Origin: CAYPZL01 sp964415045
Lineage (GTDB): Bacteria; Planctomycetota; Phycisphaerae; Sedimentisphaerales; Anaerobacaceae
Direction of reading: 5' to 3'
DNA: 22,381 bases
NCBI GenBank assembly: GCA_964415045.1
Contig: CAYPZL010000089.1
Location: 1 to 22,381 of the forward strand
Program-made: the position numbers and the translations under genes
In this document: in pieces, positions 7,871-15,337 of the stretch
Layout: each line of letters opens with the position of its first letter
Numbering within the stretch: position 1 is the stretch's first letter
Notes under the pieces: model-generated
The model's input: only the letters and a program-made list of their open reading frames with translations
The model's database searches: none
What the model was told of the DNA's origin: nothing

Positions 7871-9916
7871 TCAACTCTTGGGCTTGTTCGGTGCGTCATG
7901 GCGTACGGGGCCGGGGGGTCGGGCGGTGGTTGCGCGCGAGGGTGGTTTTGCGGGGACGATTTGGGTGGTGCAGGGTGGGATGGCGGCGAGGAATTTCTGG
8001 CCGTAGCGTTTGTGGATGATGCGGCTGTCGAGGACGACGACGATGCCGCTGTCGGCCTTGGTGCGCACGAGCCGGCCGAAACCCTGCTTGAACTTGAGAA
8101 TCGCCGACGGGAGCTGGTAGTCGAAGAACGGGTTGCCGCCCTGCGCTTTGATTTGTTCGAGCCGCCCGGCCAACAGCGGCTGGTCAGGAACGGCAAACGG
8201 CAGCCGCATGATGATCACGTTGGACAGTGCCGCGCCGGGGACATCGACGCCCTGCCAGAAGCTGTCGGTCCCGAAAAGCACGCTGCCGCTCTCGGACTTG
8301 AAACGCTCCAGCAGCATCCGCCGGTCGAGCTCCGCTCCCTGCTCCAGCAGGCGCAGACGGTTCTCGGCGAACCAGTCGCGGAGCGTCTCGGCCATCAGGC
8401 GCAGCATCCGGTAGCTGGTGAAAAGGACGAAGGCCCTGCCCCGAGTCTGGAGCAGATACTTCTTCAGCACGTCCGAGGCCGTGGCAACGAAGTCGCCGGT
8501 GTTCGGGTCGGGCATGTCCTTCTCGATATAGAGCGTGACCTGCTTGCGGTAATCGAAGGGCGAGTCCAGGCGGACCGCATCGAAATCGACCAGCCCGGTG
8601 CGACCGGCGAAGAACTCGAAGCCCGCGCCGGCGTCGGGGCCGCCCGTGCTCAGCGTCGCGCTGGTCAGAATCACCGGCTCGTAGTTGTCGAAAAGACAGC
8701 GACGCACGTCGGGCCCCACGTTCACCGGCGCGGCGCGCAGGCGAATCGCCGTCCGGGCCTTTTCACTGGCCTCGATCCAGTACACCCGGTCGCTCTGCTC
8801 CTGGACCAGGAAGGCCTTCAAGTCGTCCGCGAAACCGCGGCAGTGATCGGCGTCGCGACGCAGCTCAAATTTCTCGTCGTCGTCTTCGCTGCCCTCGGCC
8901 ATTCCGCTCAGGGCCTTCTGCAGATCGCGCAGATACGACGACAGCGTCTCCTCGACGAAACTGCGGTGACAGCGCCCGTTGGTCTCCTCTTTGTGCGCCT
9001 CGTACCACGAGCGCACGCGGCGGAAGAAGGCGGCCGATTCCCTGCCGGTCCGCGTCACCAGGTCGAGGATCTTGTCCGCGTGACTGCGAGCGAGAAGCCC
9101 CCGGTGCGTGCGCGGGTTGTACAGGTTGTCGAGCAGGAACTTGATCTGGTGGCTGCTGACGTGGATGCCGAAGTGCTCCTCGGCGACGCGCTCGATGTTG
9201 TGCGCCTCGTCGATGACGACGAAGCGGTACGCCGGCAGGAACCCGACCTTCTGCTCTTTCAGCACGAGATCGCTGAACAGCAGCGCATGGTTGGCGATGA
9301 TCAGGTTGGCCTCTTTCCAGCGTCTGCGGGCCTGGCGATAATGGCACCTGCCGAAGTGCGGGCATTTGCGGCCGCGACAGTTGCCGTGCTCGCTCTTGAC
9401 CGCGTCCCACGTCTGGCGGCTCGGCAAAAAGGGCAGATCGCTGAGCGAGCCGTCCTCGGTCTTGTCGGCCCACTGGTGGATTCGCTCCAGCTCCTGACTG
9501 GTGGGGCCGAAGAGCCAGCGCTGCCGCCTCAACGCGAAATCCAGGCGCCGTCTGCAAAGGTAGTTGCCCCGGCCTTTCGCCAGGACCGCCTTGAACGACT
9601 GCGGCAGGCAGCGTAGCAGAAACGGGATGTCCTTGTGGGCCAACTGCTCCTGGAGCGTGATCGTGAACGTGCTGACCAGGGCCTTCTCGCCCGTCTCGGC
9701 GATCTGCCGGACGAGCGGAACGAGGTACGCGAAGCTCTTGCCGACGCCGGTCCCCGCCTCGACGGCCAGATGCCGCCCTTTGGCGAAGGCCTGCTGGATC
9801 GCCGCGGCCATCGCGGTCTGCTGCGGCCGCACCTCGTACCCGGACAGGGAACGAGCGATGGGACCGTCCCGACCCAATATCCGTCCGGCATCTACCGATG
9901 AATTCTCTTGTATCAC
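7871..9916 (-). CDS. DinG/YoaA-type ATP-dependent DNA helicase with 4Fe-4S cluster (XPD-like superfamily 2)
   Basis: A 681-residue helicase. The GTG at 9916 is taken as start: AAGGAG (9932-9927) lies 10 nt upstream, and a promoter -10 box overlaps the ATG at 9949. Motifs in order: Q-motif-like RPQQTAMA (30-37); Walker A AGTGVGKS (54-61); four Fe-S ligands Cys121 (NYLC), Cys180, Cys185 and Cys191; DEAH box VVIDEAHN (233-240); SATLS; GTDSFWQGVDVPG; and the motif VI region QGFGRLVRT. Family members are 5'-3' helicases that unwind forks, D-loops and R-loops during DNA repair. There is no N-terminal exonuclease domain, so it is like the proteobacterial, not the Firmicutes, form. Its stop faces that of the PQQ-propeller gene with about 60 nt between. 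DinG and YoaA cannot be separated by eye. Confidence 0.95.
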   Translation of the reverse strand: MIQENSSVDAGRILGRDGPIARSLSGYEVRPQQTAMAAAIQQAFAKGRHLAVEAGTGVGKSFAYLVPLVRQIAETGEKALVSTFTITLQEQLAHKDIPFLLRCLPQSFKAVLAKGRGNYLCRRRLDFALRRQRWLFGPTSQELERIHQWADKTEDGSLSDLPFLPSRQTWDAVKSEHGNCRGRKCPHFGRCHYRQARRRWKEANLIIANHALLFSDLVLKEQKVGFLPAYRFVVIDEAHNIERVAEEHFGIHVSSHQIKFLLDNLYNPRTHRGLLARSHADKILDLVTRTGRESAAFFRRVRSWYEAHKEETNGRCHRSFVEETLSSYLRDLQKALSGMAEGSEDDDEKFELRRDADHCRGFADDLKAFLVQEQSDRVYWIEASEKARTAIRLRAAPVNVGPDVRRCLFDNYEPVILTSATLSTGGPDAGAGFEFFAGRTGLVDFDAVRLDSPFDYRKQVTLYIEKDMPDPNTGDFVATASDVLKKYLLQTRGRAFVLFTSYRMLRLMAETLRDWFAENRLRLLEQGAELDRRMLLERFKSESGSVLFGTDSFWQGVDVPGAALSNVIIMRLPFAVPDQPLLAGRLEQIKAQGGNPFFDYQLPSAILKFKQGFGRLVRTKADSGIVVVLDSRIIHKRYGQKFLAAIPPCTTQIVPAKPPSRATTARPPGPVRHDAPNKPKS

Positions 9917-9947
9917 CGTCGTCGGGCTCCTTGCGAGAAACAGGCCC

Positions 9948-9976
9948 ATGCTACGGCAAGCCAGGGCAACGTTCAA
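9948..9976 (-). promoter_or_regulatory. Promoter of the helicase gene
   Basis: On the minus strand TTGAAC (9976-9971) is followed after 17 bp by TAGCAT (9953-9948). Transcription would begin near 9941, about 25 nt before the GTG start and after the possible ATG starts at 10003 and 9949. The helicase thus can be expressed apart from the upstream membrane-protein genes. Confidence 0.5.
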
Positions 9977-10088
9977 GGCAAAAGCAGGCCGGCAAAACAC
10001 CATGCGTGAAAGGTCCCGCGTGGGTCAAGGGCCCACCCTGCCGCGGCCACGCGCGTGCGACAATATTCTCACGGGCACCGCGCCGGCT

Positions 10089-12596
10089 CTACGGCGCGTC
10101 GGGCAGGAGGGATCGCAGCAGCGTGAATTGCAGCTCGAAGACGTCTCGCAGAGTCTCGCCGGGAACCACATCGCCGGTGACACCCATCTTCGTGTCGGAA
10201 AAGCGGGAGCCGAAGCCGAGGACTGTCACCGTGCCCTGTCCATACCGGGCCGTGGCCGCGACGGGTGTTTGCCCGATCGAGATCAGGGGCGCTGCGCCCT
10301 CCACGGCGCAGGCTGAATCGACGGCAACCGCGGGCCAGCCTTGCGGCACAGTCAACACGCCCTTCGTCTGTGTAGCGTGGTCGAGGCGAAGGCCGAACGG
10401 ATGGAGCAGGATGTTGGCGGTCGATGCGGTGTTGGCCGGGGAGTCCAGCACGAGCGCGTGGCCTCCGGCGGTGACGTACGCATCGAGCGCTTCGCGAAAC
10501 TCGCGGCTCACCGGCCCGGTGGGATAGGCGAACACGATGAGGTCGCCGCGGAAAGCCTGCGGCCCGCGCCGCCGCGAGGTGAACCAGCCTAACCGCAGAA
10601 TCCAGCGCTCGAAGATGCCGAAGCCGTTTTCCTTTCCGGCGATAAAGCCGCTCTTGGACAGCGGGACGTCGCAAATCGTGCGGTCGATGACGACGTGGGT
10701 GAAAGGCCGCACCGCCACCGGCGGCGGCATGGCGCGCCGGTGCATCGCGCCGGCGCCAACCGCTCCCACGCACCAGCCGCAGGCGGCAGCACCCAGGAGA
10801 ACCAGCCACGCCCCCTGCCATTTCCTGGCAAGCACCAAGGCACACACGACCGAGAGCACACCGAGGGCGATCAGCAGCGGTCGCACGTCCCACGATGTGT
10901 TGCGGTGGTTGAGCCATTCGAGCATGCCCAGCATCAGCTCGGGCTTGCCCGGCTCGAACGTGGAGAAGTTCGAGAAGATCGTCGAATCCGTGAAGGCCAC
11001 CACCCGGCCGGCGCCGCACCGCATCGTCCAGAGCTGCACGAACGCACCGTAGCGCGCCTCGGCGCGATCCTCGACCTGAGGGTAGAAATTGCTCGCATGA
11101 TAGTCGGCGGGCAGGCTCCGCAAGCCTTTGCCGCGAATGACTGCCCGGCCCTGGCTCGTGCCCGGATCGAGTGAGCACGAAACCGCGAAATCCATCGCGG
11201 GCATGTGTTGAACGATCGGGTGCGGCACGAGAGGCGGCTCGTAGAGCTGGGTGAAGACCGTGTCGATATCGAACAGGCAGTCGTAGCGGAAGCGCAGCCC
11301 GAACCGCGCCGCGACGTCGTTGAGATACGTCCCCGTGTTGAAGACGTTCGTATGCTCGCCGACGAGCAACAGCCCGCCGCCCCGCTCGACGAAGCGCTCG
11401 ATCTCGTCGATTTCGGCGGCCTCGTATCGGGCGGTCGGGACTTTGATCACAAGCACGTCGCAATCGGTCAGCGCGTTGGCGTCGATGGTTTCGTTCAACC
11501 GGTCCATCTCGTAGAAGCGGGAGCAGTAATCGTAGATGCAGGCGTAGTTGTAGCCTGACTCGTGGCCGTACCAGTCGGTGTCGTAGGGGCGGTCGGTGCG
11601 CTCCCAGGTGGAGCGATGCTCGTCCACCAGGATGCGCCCGCCTTTGCGCCGTCCCGGCGGGTCCCACAGGATTGCTCCGGTCAGCAGCAGCGCCGCGAAG
11701 AAGCCCAGGGCAGCGGGAATCAACCGGCCAGAGAGCCTGGTGCCGGAGGAGGCGCCGCAATTTGCCCGGACGCGCGCGGGTCCCCGAACCAGGCAAACGG
11801 CCAGAAGTCCGGGGCCGGCCAGCAGGAAGAGATGCACCCACGGGCTCCAGAACTGGCCCATGAGGTTCAGCGTCGCGTCGTATTCGGTCCGCAGCGCGCG
11901 GTGCATAAACACGGCCATCAAGATCCCGACGCGCGCCGGCAGCCAGATCGCCACCGACAGCAGCAAGACCGCCAGAGACCTCGGCAAACTCAGAGACCGC
12001 TGCTGCGGACGCCGGCCCCGCGACAAACACAACAGCGCCGCGCCGCCAAGCAGGAAGCACAACGTCGCGGGGTCCAGCAGTAATTCCCACGTCGCGCCGA
12101 GAGGATGCACACGCCGCATCGAGTGCAGCGCCACTGTCGAGCCATGCAGGGCCGCGTCGATACCCAACAGTTTCGCGACCGCATAAACGCCGTACGCCAA
12201 CGGCTGTGGCAATTCGTGTGACTTGGCCGTGACACTCTCATAGAACAGCAATCCCAGCGACTGCACGAGGAGAACGGTCCCCCCCGCTACGGCTGCGCTT
12301 CCCAGTCTCGCAGGCCATCGGCGCGGAATGGGCGCCGCCGAGAGCAAGGCTCCGGCAAAAACGAGCAGGACGGCCGCCCGATAGGGCCACGGCGCAAGCA
12401 CCGCCGCCGGAACCAGCAGCAAAGCGGCGGCGACCAAGCCGCCCCATCCAGGTTTGGGAACGCCGACCCCGTAGAGAAGGCCCGTTCCCGCCGCGATCAG
12501 CACGACCCACACGAACCAATCGGCGTCGTGGTAGTAGCTCAGGGCGAAGAGCCACGAGGCGCTGAGCAACGCTAATCCGACCCACGCCCGCCTCAT
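10089..12596 (-). CDS. Multi-pass membrane protein: exosortase-like membrane domain plus two GATase-like (DUF4350-like) domains
   Basis: An 835-residue protein. Residues 1-310 carry about eight or nine membrane helices. Within them, 135-260 follows the pattern of exosortase/archaeosortase enzymes: AKLLGI-x3-L-x-G-x2-V-x-L (141-157), a helix pair, then ARVGILMAVF (221-230) in the place of the conserved Arg motif. The usual CSG motif is replaced by LLLDPATL (172-179), so peptidase activity is unlikely. Residues 320-540 form a class-I amidotransferase-like fold (DCDVLVIKVP; ERFVERGGGLLLVGEHTN, GEHTN at 413-417). A TM pair follows near 565-620, then a second, shorter such domain (GDLIVFAYPTGP; AYVTAGGHALVLDSPAN). 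Its start overlaps the previous stop (ATGA, 12596-12593) and has GAGGGAGGGG upstream, so translation is coupled. The exosortase relation is inference from pattern. Confidence 0.8.
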   Translation of the reverse strand: MRRAWVGLALLSASWLFALSYYHDADWFVWVVLIAAGTGLLYGVGVPKPGWGGLVAAALLLVPAAVLAPWPYRAAVLLVFAGALLSAAPIPRRWPARLGSAAVAGGTVLLVQSLGLLFYESVTAKSHELPQPLAYGVYAVAKLLGIDAALHGSTVALHSMRRVHPLGATWELLLDPATLCFLLGGAALLCLSRGRRPQQRSLSLPRSLAVLLLSVAIWLPARVGILMAVFMHRALRTEYDATLNLMGQFWSPWVHLFLLAGPGLLAVCLVRGPARVRANCGASSGTRLSGRLIPAALGFFAALLLTGAILWDPPGRRKGGRILVDEHRSTWERTDRPYDTDWYGHESGYNYACIYDYCSRFYEMDRLNETIDANALTDCDVLVIKVPTARYEAAEIDEIERFVERGGGLLLVGEHTNVFNTGTYLNDVAARFGLRFRYDCLFDIDTVFTQLYEPPLVPHPIVQHMPAMDFAVSCSLDPGTSQGRAVIRGKGLRSLPADYHASNFYPQVEDRAEARYGAFVQLWTMRCGAGRVVAFTDSTIFSNFSTFEPGKPELMLGMLEWLNHRNTSWDVRPLLIALGVLSVVCALVLARKWQGAWLVLLGAAACGWCVGAVGAGAMHRRAMPPPVAVRPFTHVVIDRTICDVPLSKSGFIAGKENGFGIFERWILRLGWFTSRRRGPQAFRGDLIVFAYPTGPVSREFREALDAYVTAGGHALVLDSPANTASTANILLHPFGLRLDHATQTKGVLTVPQGWPAVAVDSACAVEGAAPLISIGQTPVAATARYGQGTVTVLGFGSRFSDTKMGVTGDVVPGETLRDVFELQFTLLRSLLPDAP

Positions 12597-15283
12597 GGTT
12601 GCGCCCCTCCCTCGGCCGGCTCGCTCCGCAGAGACGGCGGAACCCAGATCTCCTCGTCGCGCAGCAGCGTAATGAACCAGCGCCAGAAATCGGCGTTCTC
12701 GCGCAGCCCTTCAAAGGGCGCCCCGTTTTCGTTTTCGAGATTCTTGTTCATGGCAAAACACGGATCGCCGATCAGGATGGCCCGGCCCGCGCCGACTTCG
12801 CGCATCATAATGACGGGCCGATTGTTCTTTCCGTAGGCAATCACCCGGGCGCCGCCGTCGTTGCACGTAATGGGCCAGGCGGCGTGGAAGCGCACGTACA
12901 CGCGCCTGCTTCGCGACTCGAGGTACGGAGCCTTGAAGTGCCCCATGGGCTCGGGCTCAGCCGTCTTGTCCGCACGGATGCCCACGGCAAATCCGAACGC
13001 ATCGAGCAAGGGCCGGCGCTCGCCCGCCTCCTCGTATCCGGCCGTCATGATGAGCGTACCGCCGGCCTCGACGAAGCCCCGGACCGTCTCGATCTCGGTC
13101 TGCGAGAACGGTCGAAACGGCGCGATCGAGACCAGCAGGCTCGCCCGTTCGAGTCGTTCCGGCGTCAAATCCGGCGCGGTGAGCGTGAGATAGCCGTTTC
13201 GCATCAGCGTCAGGGCCAGCCCTCCGATCCCGTCGGGGCGCCACGATTCGCTGCTGTAGGCCTCGACGTGCGAGGCGTCGATGTAGGCGAGGTTGTTGGG
13301 CCTCTGCAAGCGTCCGTCCGGGAGCACCCGCGCGCTTGCCTGGTTCACCTGCGCGCAAACGGCCAGCGACGCCGTCAGCGCGATCGCGACAATGCCCGTG
13401 CGCAGGATGCCGGGGCGACGGCACAGGAGAACGCCTGAAAACACGCCGATCAGCAAGGCGAGGCACTGTCGCCACGCCGGATGCATGCGCGGCCCGCCGC
13501 CGGCTAAATACGCAAAGAGACGCGAGGTAAACACGTGCGAGCTGACGTTGATGGCGTTGGTCAGACCCGAGGTGTCGCCGAAAGCAATGACCCGGCCCTT
13601 GCCCAGCGGCTGCTCGGCCGCCAGCACGACGTCGCCGAGTTTCTCGCCGGGATCGTAGCGCCCGTTGCCCATCATGGCCCGGGCGCTGGCCTCGTCGCCC
13701 GGATCGTTCCAGCCCCACGTCCCCATCAGCAGGGGGCGGGCCGGCCAGTGCGCCTCGACCGAAGCGCCGATGACGACGCCGAATTGATTGCGCTCGTCGC
13801 TCACACCGGCGGTGACGGGATGGCTCATCGCCTCGTACGATTGCAGCCAGCCACCCACGGCGAACGTGGCCGAATCGAAACGGACCTGCATCGCCGTCGG
13901 CGCCAGGACTTCGTTGAAACGATTGGTCCCCGTCGCGTCGCGCGTGGTGTGCTCGCCCATGACGAGCAGCGAGCCGCCCCGCCGGACGAAGGTTTCGATT
14001 CGCTCGCGCTGACCTTCCTGCCACCGCTCGTCCGGAAAGAGAAGGACCAGCGCATCGGCGTCCTGCAAATCGGCGTCCGCGAGATCGGGCGAAACCACGC
14101 TCTCGGCGCCCAGGCTCTCGATGAACACGGGGAGCATCCCGTACATACCGCTGGAGAGCCGCCCGTACGACCCGTGCGTCGGCTTGAGCCAGTTCAGATA
14201 CCCCTTTTCGTAAAAGACGATCTTCTTTCCCCCCAGGCTCAGGGAGTGAGGATACAGCGTCGCGACCGCGGGAAGCAGCACGGCCATGACAACAGCGAGA
14301 GCCGGCAGGAACAAACGGGACCTGTAAGAGCTTTGCGGCGCAGCAGATACGCCGCTCCCTGCCGATTGTCCGTCGTTCGATGCCCACGCCGACCAGCGGA
14401 ACATGGCGGCAACAATCAGCAGATGGATGACACCTGCTACGGCCGGTACGTTCCAGGGCAGTAGAAGTTGCACGAGCGACCCCCGCGCGCCGTTGCCACC
14501 ATCGGGCGCTGCCGCCGCCCGAATGTCGGGGACGAAGGACAACAGGACAAGATAAGCGAGATGACCGCCGATGATTCCGAGGAAGCCGTAGACCGCGCGC
14601 CGGGCGCGCGGAGGCTTCGTGCGATACAAAAAGAGTCCCCAAAGGACGCTGGTGAGAACGAGGAAGTCCAGCCCGGCAAAGGTGGCGCCGACCCACAGCG
14701 GCCTGCTGACAATCGAGCCCGCCACCTGTCCACAACCTCGACCCAGGAGGTCGGCCGCCAGCCAGAACCAGGGAACGGACGTCACCGCCAGACGATAGAG
14801 GCCGAATACCACCACGGCAGTGGACGCCGTCAACAGGGTGTCTTTCCGTTGTCCGGCGGACAGGAAGGCCAGACACACGAGCAGAATGGCCGGCGCCATG
14901 ATGTTGGCCACCGGCAGGGGCAGCGTGACCATATACGCGGCCGGGAGAATCAGAAGCCAGTGTGCGAGACGCCGAAGATGTGATGCGTTCACGGGGCGAC
15001 ACGCAACCACCGCCACGCCGATCGCCAGCAGCGTCAGGGCGCGTCGCAGAGGCCCGCCGAGCAGTCCCGTCGAACCGGCCGCGATCCACGCCGCCGCCAG
15101 AGCCGCCACCGCCGCAACAACGGCACCCGCGGGCGGCGGCACCCGACCCAATGCCTGTCCCGGCCCATCGCCCTGCCCAACGGTTTCGTTCGTGTGAGTC
15201 TGCACGCCGAGATTATCGCCCAGATGGTCCCGCAGGGCAACAGCAAAGCCGCCCTGAACGCCTTCCGGTCCATCCCGTTTCAT
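12593..15283 (-). CDS. Multi-pass membrane protein, tandem paralogue: exosortase-like membrane domain plus two GATase-like domains
   Basis: An 896-residue protein with the same plan as the gene behind it. Membrane helices occupy about 52-300. The segment 176-250 (ADLLGRGCGQVAGSIVS, then TFAGLDFLVL and a helix with His241) lines up in pattern with the exosortase core, with FAGLD where C-S-G-L-R is expected. After a TM near 324-345, residues 353-600 form an amidotransferase-like domain (DADALVLLFPDERW; RRGGSLLVMGEHTT, GEHTT at 443-447). Another TM pair leads to a second domain (RASLLVSIAPFRPF; FVEAGGTLIMTAGYEE). The ATG at 15283 lacks a ribosome site; GTG at 15205 (residue 27) is an alternative. 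The gene begins 54 nt after the Cys-heptad gene and overlaps the next by ATGA. A partner role for the secreted protein is inferred. Confidence 0.8.
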   Translation of the reverse strand: MKRDGPEGVQGGFAVALRDHLGDNLGVQTHTNETVGQGDGPGQALGRVPPPAGAVVAAVAALAAAWIAAGSTGLLGGPLRRALTLLAIGVAVVACRPVNASHLRRLAHWLLILPAAYMVTLPLPVANIMAPAILLVCLAFLSAGQRKDTLLTASTAVVVFGLYRLAVTSVPWFWLAADLLGRGCGQVAGSIVSRPLWVGATFAGLDFLVLTSVLWGLFLYRTKPPRARRAVYGFLGIIGGHLAYLVLLSFVPDIRAAAAPDGGNGARGSLVQLLLPWNVPAVAGVIHLLIVAAMFRWSAWASNDGQSAGSGVSAAPQSSYRSRLFLPALAVVMAVLLPAVATLYPHSLSLGGKKIVFYEKGYLNWLKPTHGSYGRLSSGMYGMLPVFIESLGAESVVSPDLADADLQDADALVLLFPDERWQEGQRERIETFVRRGGSLLVMGEHTTRDATGTNRFNEVLAPTAMQVRFDSATFAVGGWLQSYEAMSHPVTAGVSDERNQFGVVIGASVEAHWPARPLLMGTWGWNDPGDEASARAMMGNGRYDPGEKLGDVVLAAEQPLGKGRVIAFGDTSGLTNAINVSSHVFTSRLFAYLAGGGPRMHPAWRQCLALLIGVFSGVLLCRRPGILRTGIVAIALTASLAVCAQVNQASARVLPDGRLQRPNNLAYIDASHVEAYSSESWRPDGIGGLALTLMRNGYLTLTAPDLTPERLERASLLVSIAPFRPFSQTEIETVRGFVEAGGTLIMTAGYEEAGERRPLLDAFGFAVGIRADKTAEPEPMGHFKAPYLESRSRRVYVRFHAAWPITCNDGGARVIAYGKNNRPVIMMREVGAGRAILIGDPCFAMNKNLENENGAPFEGLRENADFWRWFITLLRDEEIWVPPSLRSEPAEGGAQP

Positions 15284-15337
15284 CGCCGGCCAACCGGCCC
15301 TGAGACTGTCGTCGGCGCCATTGCCTGCCGGTCCGGT

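Noticed and set aside
7808..9616. Long plus-strand frame opposite the helicase
   Set aside because: Antisense of a gene with all helicase motifs; high GC leaves the opposite frame open.
9917..10003. Helicase starts at ATG 10003 or 9949
   Set aside because: They lie upstream of, or overlap, the promoter -10 box (9948-9953) and have no ribosome site; GTG at 9916 has AAGGAG.
10069..12090. Second long minus-strand frame, and the similar one at 12957-15089
   Set aside because: Arg-rich composition without recognisable domains; overlaps the real membrane-protein genes in another frame.
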